Source: an uncultured Clostridia bacterium (GTDB lineage: Bacteria > Bacillota > Clostridia > Christensenellales > Aristaeellaceae). Taken from it: 37,126 bases of DNA. Of this stretch, positions 7,541 through 15,250 are shown in pieces. The translations under genes and the position numbers were made by a program. Position 1 is the stretch's first letter, and each line of letters starts with the position of its first letter. The notes under the pieces are model-generated. The model was given only the letters and a program-made list of their open reading frames with translations. It ran no database searches and had not been told where the DNA came from. Location: NCBI GenBank assembly GCA_934631985.1, contig CAKTYE010000019.1, forward strand, positions 1 through 37,126, read 5' to 3'.

Positions 7541-7590
7541 CAAAACAGCGCGAAGCCTCACCATCCCGGCGGCTTCCCGCTGTTTTTTGC
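7541..7590 (-). terminator. Terminator of the LytTR gene
   Basis: On the minus strand AAAACAGCG plus GGAAGCC (7571-7587) pairs with GGCTTC plus CGCTGTTTT (7542-7557). A run of seven T (minus strand, 7522-7528) lies 13 bases further on. It starts 23 bases past the stop of the LytTR gene. Confidence 0.65.
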
Positions 7591-7612
7591 ATGCTCCTGT
7601 TTTTCAGTTGAT

Positions 7613-8380
7613 TCAGTTGACCTCGGTTTCCACTTCGTGCGTCTCCTTACGGTTGTCGATGGACATCCGCTGCAAGGCGCGCATCAGCTCCTGCTCGTTG
7701 CGCCGGGAATAAGGAATTTCAGCACCGTTCGCCATGCGGATGAGGTTGGTGTTAGTATCCACCTCCACCACATAATGCAGATTGATGATGTACCCGCTGT
7801 GGGTGCGGATGAAGGTGCGCGGGTCCAGCCGTGAAAGCAGCGATGCAAAGCTCTCGCGCCAGCGAAGGTCTTCCCGCAGCGTCACCGCATTGGCATAGTC
7901 ACGTTCGCGGCTCATGTACAGGATATGATCCTGATTCACCCGCAGAATGCGTCCGCCGATTCGAATGATCAGCGGCATGGTACGCGCACGGCGTTCCACA
8001 TCCTGCACAATGGCCTCCACAGTGGTCATCAGCTGTGACAGCGTGCAGGGCATCACGATGAAATCAAACGCATGGGACTGATAGCACAGCAGGGCAAACT
8101 GCGCCCGCTCAGATACATAAACCACATACGCATGCGGATCAAGACGGTAGATGTTCTGACACAGCTGAATCTTCTTGCGTACCTCCGATTCATCCACGTC
8201 CAAATACAAAAAATAGACCGTATGCTCTGCATGCGGGATTCGTGCATAATCCAGTACATCCTGCATCTTGGTCGTGCTGATGCTTACGTCCTCCAGCTCC
8301 AAATCAGCCGTCGTCTGCAACTCTCGCCACATGCCGCCCAGCTGATCGGCAAGGTCGCAGTAGATAACGCAACGGAGCAT
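7613..8380 (-). CDS. LytTR-family regulator with degenerate receiver
   Basis: The 255-residue protein has an AgrA-like layout: a receiver-like domain (about 1-125) and a C-terminal LytTR DNA-binding domain (about 137-236) with ILYMSRERDY, FIRTHSGYIINL and the IPYSRRNEQEL end. LytTR proteins bind paired short direct repeats and often control envelope or secretion genes. In the receiver, Asp61 (LDVDES) fits the phospho-acceptor, but the usual acidic pair is reduced to Asp9 and the conserved Lys-Pro is Met110-Pro111. It may therefore act without phosphorylation. ATG at 8378-8380 has GAGGTG six bases upstream. No histidine kinase is nearby. It follows the secretion cluster on the same strand beyond a hairpin, so it is a candidate regulator of that cluster. 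Confidence 0.85.
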   Translation of the reverse strand: MLRCVIYCDLADQLGGMWRELQTTADLELEDVSISTTKMQDVLDYARIPHAEHTVYFLYLDVDESEVRKKIQLCQNIYRLDPHAYVVYVSERAQFALLCYQSHAFDFIVMPCTLSQLMTTVEAIVQDVERRARTMPLIIRIGGRILRVNQDHILYMSRERDYANAVTLREDLRWRESFASLLSRLDPRTFIRTHSGYIINLHYVVEVDTNTNLIRMANGAEIPYSRRNEQELMRALQRMSIDNRKETHEVETEVN

Positions 8381-8444
8381 AGGTTCACCTCATTCTGAAA
8401 TGATGTTATGTAGGAAAAGCAAGTGATTTGCAGAAAACATGCAC

Positions 8445-8472
8445 GCCTCGCGGGGACTGCTCCCCGCGAGGC
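8445..8472 (-). terminator. Hairpin ending the secretion gene cluster
   Basis: GCCTCGCGGGGA (8445-8456) and TCCCCGCGAGGC (8461-8472) form a perfect 12-bp stem with loop CTGC, 33 bases past the last WXG100 stop. The minus-strand sequence after it is only modestly T-rich (GTTTTC), so termination may be partial and some transcripts could continue into the LytTR gene. Confidence 0.6.
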
Positions 8473-8504
8473 TTTGGGTCTAAGCCCGAATATCCCCGAG
8501 GGAA

Positions 8505-8798
8505 TTACTTGCCGCTGAAGGCCTCCGCCAGCTGCTTGTCAGCGTCGTCATACGCCTTGGCAGCGCTCTGCGCCGTGGAAGCAATGGCCTGCACGATCTT
8601 GGGGAAGCCATGGATCGCATCCTGCATTTCCACATAGCGATTGTAGAATGCATTGGAAGCCATGCCCTTCGCATTGGTGGTCAGCGTTTCGATCTTGCTG
8701 TCCAGCGCCTTGCACTTTTCCTCCAGCGTGCCAGCTTCTGTTGCAATCTGGTTCGCAGCAGTCATCAACTCTTCAGGTTTTACACTCAAAGTAGCCAT
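8505..8798 (-). CDS. WXG100-family protein lacking the Trp
   Basis: This 97-residue, almost fully helical protein has the WXG100 length and hairpin form. At the turn the motif reads Ala43-Lys44-Gly45 followed by the conserved A..AF pattern (Phe51), so the tryptophan of WxG is missing. The C-terminal helix carries YDDAD (83-87), a YxxxD secretion signal. WXG100 proteins are small T7SS substrates, often dimers, and bind the third ATPase domain of EssC-type motors. AAGGAGG eight bases before the ATG is the strongest ribosome site in the cluster, suggesting high output. It is the last gene of the cluster, 30 bases after a canonical WXG100 gene, and the two may form a heterodimer. Confidence 0.88.
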   Translation of the reverse strand: MATLSVKPEELMTAANQIATEAGTLEEKCKALDSKIETLTTNAKGMASNAFYNRYVEMQDAIHGFPKIVQAIASTAQSAAKAYDDADKQLAEAFSGK

Positions 8799-8828
8799 TT
8801 TCTTATCCTCCTTATTATCCTAGTGAGG

Positions 8829-9113
8829 TCACGCCTTCGTGGCCATGCTCTTTTCCAATTCTTCCATGGTGTCAGCATAAGCCGTCGCCATGCTGCTCAG
8901 GCCCTCAATGATCTCAGGCAGGTTCTTCAACTGTGCGCTCATGGTCTGATACTGCTCCAGGAAGGCCTCATGTGCCAAGCCATCCCACACACCGTTGATG
9001 TTATTGATCTGCGTGGTTATGTTGCTGAACAACTCCGTGATCTCGCCGCTGAGCGTCTTAATTGCGGTCGCTTCGTTCCTGATCTGTTCAAAATTCAGAA
9101 CAATCTGTGCCAT
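8829..9113 (-). CDS. WXG100-family T7SS substrate
   Basis: The 94-residue helical-hairpin protein has the canonical motif Trp43-Asp44-Gly45 followed by LAHEAF, at exactly the position occupied by Ala-Lys-Gly in the neighbouring paralogue. The C-terminal helix has a tyrosine in AYADTMEELE, with an acidic residue five rather than four positions on, so the YxxxD/E signal is imperfect. This may mean that export depends on its partner. ATG at 9111-9113 is preceded by AAAGGGG at seven bases. Role: secreted EsxA-like component of the type VII system. Confidence 0.93.
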   Translation of the reverse strand: MAQIVLNFEQIRNEATAIKTLSGEITELFSNITTQINNINGVWDGLAHEAFLEQYQTMSAQLKNLPEIIEGLSSMATAYADTMEELEKSMATKA

Positions 9114-9179
9114 GTGAATACCCCTTTCTTTATCACGAAATGTATATACGATCCGCGCATTACGCGGAAGGTAGCAAGG

Positions 9180-9488
9180 TTATTGCTCCAGCCGCAGGCG
9201 CAGGGCCTCGTCCTGAAGCTCGTCATAGCTCATGACGATCTCGTCCATCTGGGAGATCAGACGATCCATCAACGCGCAATAGGTGTCCACACCCTTGCCC
9301 CAGTCCTCGCCGACGACCTCTACCAGCTTATCCGCCGCCTTGCCGCGCCAGTCCTGCTCGCGCAGGCTTTTCATTGCGTTGGACAGCTTCACACGCTCGT
9401 CGTGCAGCTCGGTGGAATATTGCTGGAACATGTTTCGCGCCTGCTGAATCTCCGACAGCTCAAACTTGAGTTCTTTGCACTTTGCCAC
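9180..9488 (-). CDS. WXG100-like small helical protein
   Basis: This 102-residue, charged, helical protein has Trp47-Arg48-Gly49 followed by KAADKL, the WXG100 turn pattern. Its C-terminal helix has YDELQDEA near the end. It starts at GTG (9486-9488) with AAAGGGG seven bases upstream, 12 bases after the TPR gene stop. It is more divergent than the two WXG100 genes downstream. It may be another secreted Esx-type protein or a helical partner of the effector. Confidence 0.8.
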   Translation of the reverse strand: MAKCKELKFELSEIQQARNMFQQYSTELHDERVKLSNAMKSLREQDWRGKAADKLVEVVGEDWGKGVDTYCALMDRLISQMDEIVMSYDELQDEALRLRLEQ

Positions 9489-9500
9489 GCTATCGCCCCT

Positions 9501-10823
9501 TTACTGCTGCGCCGCCTGCTTCCGGCGTTCCGCCTCTGCACGGGCCTCGGCGGCCTTTGCCGTGTCGCCCATGTCCTCGTAAATTTTCGCCTTCAGCTCG
9601 TAGAGCGGCGCGACCTGAATGCCCAGGTCTTCGTAGAATCCCAGCTGCTTCAGCGCTTCGTCATACTGCCCCAGCCCGCGATAGCACATCGCCCGGTACA
9701 TGTAGGTGTCCGTATGGGAAGCATCCTGAATGCCCAGCAGGCGCAGCTTGCGGTTGGCGGCTTCGTAGCGCTCCCGCGCCTCCGCCACGCGGCCCAGATT
9801 TTCCAGCGCCAGCGGCTCCATGGCGTAGGCGATGCACAGCATGCCGTCGCACTCCGGCGTTTTCTGCGCAGACAGGGCTGCTTGCAGCAGCTCGTCATAC
9901 CGCTTTGCGCCGTTGAGCAGCAGCATTTGCGACATGCGGGCCTCCACCTCGGTCTCGCCCTCTGGCTCCTTGTCGATGATGCGCTGATACACCGCCAGTG
10001 CGCCGTCCATGTCCTCCTGCATCAGCTTCAGGTGTGCTTCGTATTCATCTGCCAGCGCAAGGGTCTCCTCGTCGGCGTCCTTCGAAGCGCGAACCTTTTC
10101 CAGCAGCTCCATCACCCGCTCCGGGCGATTTTGCAGCGCCGCCACGCGGGCCAGCTGGATCAGCAGCACAGGCGCGTCCGGGTAGGTCTCCAACGCCGCT
10201 TCCAGACGCTTCTCGGCTTCTTCCAGGTCATCCTTGGCGATCAGCAGATCCACAAGTAGCTCGTAGCCCTCCCGCAGGTCGGGGAAGCGCTGCACAAAGT
10301 CCTCGGCGGCAGTCTGGGCGGCTTCCATGCTGCCCTGCTTCACCTGCAATTGAATGCGGCGCAGGCGGGGGGAAGGATTATCCGGGGTCATGCGGATGGC
10401 CCGCATGTAGGCCGTCAGCGCCGCGTCCGGCTGGTCGGTCTGCTCATAGCAGAAGGCCATGTTCTCCGGCAGCACCGGGTTTTGATAGCCCAGGCTCTCC
10501 GCCTTGCCGTAGGTGATGATGGCCTCGCTGTAGTTGTCCATCAGCAGCTCCACGTTTGCCAGGTGGAAATACACCTCGCCGTTTTCCTTGTCCAGCAGCA
10601 GCGCCTTTTCATAGCACTTCTTTGCCTGACCGTAATCGTCCACGTTGATGTAGTAGGTACCCTGATCCAGATAAACCTGCAAGTACATGGGGTCGGCCTT
10701 TTCCGCCGCGTCCAGCCGCTCATGGGCCGCGTCCAGCCTGCCGCTTTCCGCCAGCAGCTTTGCCTGACTCAGCAGCTCCATGGCGTCCAGCCGCTCCGGG
10801 GTGTACTGCATCTGTTCGTCCAT
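9501..10823 (-). CDS. TPR-repeat protein, cytoplasmic
   Basis: This 440-residue protein is made almost entirely of tetratricopeptide-like helical pairs, for example YLDQGTYYINVDDYGQAKKC, VYFHLANVELL, AFCYEQTDQPDAALTAY and MCYRGLGQYDEALKQL. No signal peptide or membrane helix is visible. TPR proteins act as docking surfaces. Placement between the small membrane protein and the WXG100 genes suggests a chaperone or assembly factor for secretion substrates (inference). ATG at 10821-10823 is chosen for GAGG eight bases before it; an upstream in-frame start would add 22 residues overlapping the spacer. Confidence 0.85.
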   Translation of the reverse strand: MDEQMQYTPERLDAMELLSQAKLLAESGRLDAAHERLDAAEKADPMYLQVYLDQGTYYINVDDYGQAKKCYEKALLLDKENGEVYFHLANVELLMDNYSEAIITYGKAESLGYQNPVLPENMAFCYEQTDQPDAALTAYMRAIRMTPDNPSPRLRRIQLQVKQGSMEAAQTAAEDFVQRFPDLREGYELLVDLLIAKDDLEEAEKRLEAALETYPDAPVLLIQLARVAALQNRPERVMELLEKVRASKDADEETLALADEYEAHLKLMQEDMDGALAVYQRIIDKEPEGETEVEARMSQMLLLNGAKRYDELLQAALSAQKTPECDGMLCIAYAMEPLALENLGRVAEARERYEAANRKLRLLGIQDASHTDTYMYRAMCYRGLGQYDEALKQLGFYEDLGIQVAPLYELKAKIYEDMGDTAKAAEARAEAERRKQAAQQ

Positions 10824-10846
10824 GCTCAAAACCTCTTTTCTGCCTG

Positions 10847-11389
10847 TTATCCTTCGCTGAGGGGCGTTTGCCTGATCTCCACGCCGCACCGTGCGGACAG
10901 CTCCCGCAACATGCGCTCCTGGTCACGGTAGTAAAGGTAGATGTCCTTTTGCAGCACCTGCCGCTGTTCCATTTGCCAGGTAATGCGCAGGAGACGTTTT
11001 TCCGGGTCTACGTCCAGGGCCTGAATGGCGGTGTAAGGGGCTTGCCAGACGGCCCGCCGCCACTCGGTCATTTCCATATAGCTGTAAGCCCACGAAATCG
11101 CCTGCTCATTCAGCTCTATTTGTTCTTCCCGAAGGTTAAACGCGGGGTTCTCCAAGCGCTGCCTGCAAATAACGCTTGTGCAGAAGATGCTGACTACTAG
11201 AACAGCTATCGGCATAGCCACTTGAAGCAACGGGACGTTGACTTCCCGAAAAAAGAACCATGCCAAAATACTCAATGCAACGCCAATGATCCCACCAAGT
11301 GGGAAAGCCCAACTGTTCCCTCTGCGACTAGCCTTGCGCATGCGCCGTTTTTCAGTGGCATCCACCTTAAACCGTAGTGCTTGTGTCAT
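10847..11389 (-). CDS. Two-helix membrane protein with cytoplasmic PH-like domain
   Basis: The 180-residue protein has a strongly basic N-terminus (KRRMRKASRR), two membrane helices (about residues 28-48 and 52-73), and a roughly 100-residue C-terminal domain with alternating strands and a terminal helix that looks like a bacterial PH-type domain (YSYMEMTEWRRAVWQAPYTAIQAL). I do not recognise a named family. It lies 15 bases after the LXG-like gene. Two roles are possible: a membrane immunity protein for that effector, or a structural part of the secretion system. The ATG at 11387-11389 has only a weak GGGTG site, so translation may be coupled to the upstream gene. Confidence 0.75.
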   Translation of the reverse strand: MTQALRFKVDATEKRRMRKASRRGNSWAFPLGGIIGVALSILAWFFFREVNVPLLQVAMPIAVLVVSIFCTSVICRQRLENPAFNLREEQIELNEQAISWAYSYMEMTEWRRAVWQAPYTAIQALDVDPEKRLLRITWQMEQRQVLQKDIYLYYRDQERMLRELSARCGVEIRQTPLSEG

Positions 11390-11404
11390 ATATCACCCTG
11401 TACC

Positions 11405-12772
11405 TTATGGCATGGCTGTCATCATTATCGGTTCATGTCCCTTCATAAGGCCCTTAATGCCGGATATAACATCAACGATTTTTTCAACACCAAATACTGT
11501 AAACTTGCCAAGGGAGCCAAAGTTCTCCAGCTTGAAATCGCCAATGGAAATTTTCGAAACGTCCTTCCCCATTTTTGCATCATATGTGAAGTTATAAACC
11601 GTTTGGAAATTCCATGTTCCAGTTATTCCATCAAGAACTTTTAAAGCGCTTTTGGCATTTGACATTCCTGTGGTGAGAGCTTTGAATTGATGTGTGGTTT
11701 TTCCTTCTTCATAAATTGGCCCAAACATAGCTCCACCAAACAGCTTCATGCCGCCATCAACAACATCGTGCCACTTTCCCTGCATCAATCCGCTCACGGC
11801 TTTCAAGCCGCCATCCAGCAATTTGATCTGTCCAAGGAAGCTCATATCTGTATATTTATAAACAGTAGTTATAAAGTCTTTTAGGTGACTGCCCTTCAAT
11901 TCGGTCCGTCTGCTCTTATAGCCCTTTAGCACTTCTTTCAATCCACCTGCATCCGTAAGACTAGTAAAGAACTGACCAAGTTTGCTAAAAAACAGTATCA
12001 TATTACCAACAGCTTCTACTGTACCCACAGCCCTGGCTACCTCGTACATCCCCGCTCTGCGCAGTGTTGAAACAAACGTTTCATTTTCACCATGCATCAA
12101 TTTTCGCCCTGCCATGTGCGTAATACCATTAGAAGCATCCGCAATTGCACCTGCGTAATAAGCCATTTGTACAAGTGAAGTTGCAAATGTTATAAGCGCA
12201 ACAACAGCCGCTACAATGCCTAAAAGTCCGCCTACTGCAATTGCCGCAAAGGCTTCAATAACAGCTATGACTGCCATCGCGATGCCTATTGCTGCCAGGA
12301 TTGTTTCTTTCCCACCTTTATACTTATACCAGTTACGCAACTGTTCCCGAACGGACTGCATTTTGTTTTTTGCGCTTCTAAACCACTCTTTGCCATCATC
12401 GCCCCAGAAGAAGCCAAAAATCTTCTCCCAGGTGGTTTCCTCCGATTTAATCCCGTATTCCTTCTCAAACCGTCCATACAGCGAAGTGATCTTCCCGTAC
12501 AGTCGGTTTTCGGTATTCACGACCTTATCCTTGAAGTTTGTCAGCTTCCGCTGATAGTCGGTAAAGCTCTGGGCCTTCTTTGTCAGCGCAGACCGTTTCG
12601 CGTTGATGCTGCGCTGGGCAGCGCTCATGTTTGCTGTGTTGCCGCCAGAATAGTTGTTGATGCCATGCAGCACCTTCTTTTCCAGCGTCTTTGCATAGTC
12701 CGTACACTGGGCCGCGGCTTTTCCTGCCTGCTTTGCGGCTTTCTCCAAGTCGTTCACATAAATCTCGATCAT
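11405..12772 (-). CDS. LXG-like candidate T7SS effector
   Basis: This 455-residue protein starts MIEIYVNDLEKAAKQAGK, a helical N-terminus like LXG-type T7SS toxins, which carry long alpha-helical targeting domains. The helical part runs to about residue 145. A glycine/alanine-rich hydrophobic stretch follows (about 155-215), then a region with no toxin domain I recognise. The hydrophobic part could insert into membranes. Base composition falls sharply within the gene: the first 300 bases match the GC-rich neighbours, the rest is much more AT-rich, a pattern typical of exchangeable toxin tips. DUF5082-like and DUF4176 genes just upstream support an LXG role. A cognate immunity gene is uncertain; the adjacent membrane protein is a candidate. 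Confidence 0.72.
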   Translation of the reverse strand: MIEIYVNDLEKAAKQAGKAAAQCTDYAKTLEKKVLHGINNYSGGNTANMSAAQRSINAKRSALTKKAQSFTDYQRKLTNFKDKVVNTENRLYGKITSLYGRFEKEYGIKSEETTWEKIFGFFWGDDGKEWFRSAKNKMQSVREQLRNWYKYKGGKETILAAIGIAMAVIAVIEAFAAIAVGGLLGIVAAVVALITFATSLVQMAYYAGAIADASNGITHMAGRKLMHGENETFVSTLRRAGMYEVARAVGTVEAVGNMILFFSKLGQFFTSLTDAGGLKEVLKGYKSRRTELKGSHLKDFITTVYKYTDMSFLGQIKLLDGGLKAVSGLMQGKWHDVVDGGMKLFGGAMFGPIYEEGKTTHQFKALTTGMSNAKSALKVLDGITGTWNFQTVYNFTYDAKMGKDVSKISIGDFKLENFGSLGKFTVFGVEKIVDVISGIKGLMKGHEPIMMTAMP

Positions 12773-12798
12773 CGGATGCTTCCCCTCCCTTCCGCGCG

Positions 12799-13212
12799 TC
12801 AGGTGCTGGACTTTGCTTTTTCAGCAGCCTCCCGCGCCAGCGCTTCCTTATATTTCCGCCACTGATAATCCCGGTTGATCTCGGCTTCACGCTTTAAGGC
12901 CGTGATTCGGTTGATCTCCAAGGTCACTGCATGATTGGCTGCACTCAAATTGCTGTCCGCCAGTGGCTCCCGCTCCGTTGCGTCCCGCACAAGCTGAACG
13001 TTGGTCGCATACATGCTTTCGCCCTTTAAGCCACTTTCCACCTCATTGGCGCATTTTTTGATGCTGGAGCACAGGCTGTTGACCGCCGAGGTAACGGGAT
13101 AGCTTGTAATGCTGGAGCGAATTTCACGCAGCTGACTCAGCAGCTTGCCGTAATTGTTCGCTTCCTTCTGATATTTTTTATACATGTTATAGTGGTAACT
13201 GCTGCTTCCCAT
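12799..13212 (-). CDS. DUF5082-like helical LXG partner
   Basis: This 137-residue protein is helical throughout. It has a MGSSSYHYNMYKKYQKE start, a central SAVNSLCSSIKKCANEVESG region and a long charged C-terminal helix ending in Ala/Lys/Ser. It resembles the small helical proteins (YwqH-like, DUF5082) encoded just before LXG toxins, which bind the LXG helix and help target it for export. Family assignment is from layout and position. The ATG has AAGGGGG seven bases upstream, and the gene is 26 bases before the LXG-like gene. Confidence 0.65.
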   Translation of the reverse strand: MGSSSYHYNMYKKYQKEANNYGKLLSQLREIRSSITSYPVTSAVNSLCSSIKKCANEVESGLKGESMYATNVQLVRDATEREPLADSNLSAANHAVTLEINRITALKREAEINRDYQWRKYKEALAREAAEKAKSST

Positions 13213-13224
13213 ACCGCGGCCCCC

Positions 13225-13512
13225 TTATTCCTTTTCCTGCCGCAAGCCATCCACTGCCTTTTCCAAATGCGTGCTGAAGGAAAACTGTTCCTCATCCTGA
13301 TAGCCAATGGCAAACAGCCGCGTGATCTGATCGTGATTGAACAGATACGTCCGCTCACTGCCCATGTATCCCTCGGGATAGGGCAGGCCCACATAGTCCC
13401 ACACCTGCTGGGTGTCCCCCTGCTGCTGCAAATAGCCGATGATCATCATGCGCTTTGAGCTTTTCTCCAGCAGCACCACACTGCCAATGGGCAGCAAGCC
13501 TTCCATCTTCAT
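13225..13512 (-). CDS. DUF4176-family protein
   Basis: The 95-residue protein matches DUF4176: LLPIGSVVLLEKSSKRMMII at the start, then DYVGLPYPEGYMG and YLFNHDQI, ending with a helix. DUF4176 genes are common in Firmicute T7SS/LXG loci; their molecular role is not established. No signal peptide or membrane helix is visible, so it is probably cytoplasmic. The ATG at 13510-13512 has AAAGGA nine bases upstream. It lies 12 bases before the DUF5082-like gene. Confidence 0.85.
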   Translation of the reverse strand: MKMEGLLPIGSVVLLEKSSKRMMIIGYLQQQGDTQQVWDYVGLPYPEGYMGSERTYLFNHDQITRLFAIGYQDEEQFSFSTHLEKAVDGLRQEKE

Positions 13513-13550
13513 AAGTCTCCATCCTTTCTGCCAAACACGTTTTTATTGTC

Positions 13551-15095
13551 TCAGCTTACGATCACAGGATATTGAATGGACGAAAAGTCGCCGCTGATAG
13601 GCTGACTGCACAGCTGTGCCATCGTCTGCTGCACCGCGCCGGGATTCACCGTCACCCCCGCGGGGTCAAGCTGTACCATATCGTTCAGGTTCATGCAAAT
13701 ATCCGTTGCCGTCAGGTTCAGCTGATACCCGCTGTCCGAGCTTGCGGTCAGCTGCACATCCAGCACCAGATTGGAATTCAGCGTCCTGCCGGTGTTTTCG
13801 GTGATGCTTGCCGCGATGATCCGCTGCATTGCCTGCGCGTTGGAATGGTCTGCCACCTGCGCCGCCACCTGCGTGGCTTCTGCCGCAGTCAGATTCGTTT
13901 GTGGCAGCGGCAAAGGCTGATTCATGATGTAGAGTCCAGGCACAACTTCCTTACCCCAGATTCTGCGCAATTGATCTATAAAAGCTTTATCTGTAAGTGC
14001 ACCCGTATCCTCATTGTTGCTTCCGTTGACGGTCACGTCCTTCCAGCTTTCCAGCACCACCCGATCCACCTGGCTGCGCAGATTCGTGGACCATTCCGTC
14101 ATGCTGCCAATGCTGCGAAGGCCGGCGCCTGCCGTCAGGTCGCCGGGCGTACCTGTGCCATACAGCTCGTTATATACGGCTTCGCCAATGCTGTGTACCA
14201 GCTCGCTGCGCCGACTTGCCGGATAGGTGCCTTCCTCCAGCCGGGAAATAATGGCTTCGCCAATGTTGGTAATGCATTCATCCCGGGGCGTACCCTTCAC
14301 CAGCGCATCCGTCACCACGCCGACCACCGCCGCGCCCAGCACAGTGTTTGTGCCGTCCTTGTAGCTTGCAGGTGTGTAGGCCGTGCCGTCCGCGCGGATC
14401 GCATCGGGCATGACGCTTTCCACCGCCTCCCGCAGCTCCATCTGCACATGCTCCAGCAGCTCAGTCAGCGCATCCACCACCTGATGGGAGATTGTTTCCT
14501 TCACTGCCAGCGACTGGTAGCTCAGAAGAATAGTCACCGCGCTGGGCATGCAGCTCGCCTGCACGGTCCGCGCCGACATCGCCACATAGTTCAGGTCCGG
14601 CACAAAGGCCGCGCCGATGGTGGAGACCAGCACCGGCTTCGCGGGCAGGGGCGTGTAGGTCAGGTTCGGCGTATACACGTCCGGCATCACCCGGGGCGTA
14701 ACATCCCGCAGCGCCTTGTCCGTGCCGCTGCTTTCCGAGCCGCCCTTTGCCGTGTTGTGGATGGCCTCGCGAAGCTGCTGATCGAAGCCGTCATCCGTCT
14801 CATAGAAGGTGAGCTGCGCTTCGTTCAGCATGTCGTAAATATCGCCCAGGGCCGACCCCAGGTTGCGCACCTGGCAGAACACGCGCTGGAACCGCTCGTG
14901 GAACTCCTGGTGCGCAATGCCGTCCCAGTAGCTGCACAGCCTGCGCTCCACCTCCACGATCTTGTCGGACAAGTCCGTAAACCGCAAGATGCCATCGCGA
15001 AAGGCGTACATCGTGTTGATAACGCCTGTTTCATTGTAGTGCTGTAAGCTGTGGGCCTCCAGCTTTGCCTGCGTTCCAACGTTGTTTTCTGCCAC
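13551..15095 (-). CDS. WXG-type domain fused to a large unknown domain
   Basis: The first roughly 100 residues of this 514-residue protein form a WXG100-like hairpin with Trp57-Asp58-Gly59 followed by IAHQEFHERF. The remaining 400 residues match nothing I recognise. They contain repeated helical segments (HQVVDALTELLEHVQMEL, SELVHSIGEAVYNELYG) and a C-terminal part rich in Gln, Asn and Thr with alternating strands (NLVLDVQLTASSD). No membrane helix is obvious. It may be a secreted structural or effector protein that carries its own export domain. GTG at 15093-15095 has GAGGTG five bases upstream, overlapping the stop of a possible 43-residue gene. Confidence 0.8.
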   Translation of the reverse strand: MAENNVGTQAKLEAHSLQHYNETGVINTMYAFRDGILRFTDLSDKIVEVERRLCSYWDGIAHQEFHERFQRVFCQVRNLGSALGDIYDMLNEAQLTFYETDDGFDQQLREAIHNTAKGGSESSGTDKALRDVTPRVMPDVYTPNLTYTPLPAKPVLVSTIGAAFVPDLNYVAMSARTVQASCMPSAVTILLSYQSLAVKETISHQVVDALTELLEHVQMELREAVESVMPDAIRADGTAYTPASYKDGTNTVLGAAVVGVVTDALVKGTPRDECITNIGEAIISRLEEGTYPASRRSELVHSIGEAVYNELYGTGTPGDLTAGAGLRSIGSMTEWSTNLRSQVDRVVLESWKDVTVNGSNNEDTGALTDKAFIDQLRRIWGKEVVPGLYIMNQPLPLPQTNLTAAEATQVAAQVADHSNAQAMQRIIAASITENTGRTLNSNLVLDVQLTASSDSGYQLNLTATDICMNLNDMVQLDPAGVTVNPGAVQQTMAQLCSQPISGDFSSIQYPVIVS

Positions 15096-15104
15096 AATAT
15101 CACC

Positions 15105-15236
15105 TCATAGCCTGATCAGATATTTGGAAAGGCTTTTGGTCGCTTCTGCGCCGTCCTTTGGAGTGGGAACTGGTATTATTGTGCAGCAACGCGCCCATTT
15201 TTGCAATGTTTCCGCCTCAATCCCCTGCGATAACAT
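15105..15236 (-). CDS. Possible 43-residue gene after essC
   Basis: An ATG at 15234-15236 opens 43 codons to a TGA at 15105-15107. The product reads MLSQGIEAETLQKW at the start and has a Cys-Cys and a basic end (KSLSKYLIRL). For: it fills the only sizeable gap in this part of the cluster, and its stop overlaps the GAGGTG of the next gene, as expected for coupled translation. Against: no ribosome site precedes the ATG. The frame also continues upstream into essC, so it might be a remnant of a longer essC 3' end. Confidence 0.3.
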   Translation of the reverse strand: MLSQGIEAETLQKWARCCTIIPVPTPKDGAEATKSLSKYLIRL

Positions 15237-15250
15237 GAGAAAATGCTGCG

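Noticed and set aside
7026..7612. Several small open frames of 60-150 codons in the hairpin region
   Set aside because: They overlap each other and the palindromes, lack ribosome sites, and show no protein-like pattern.
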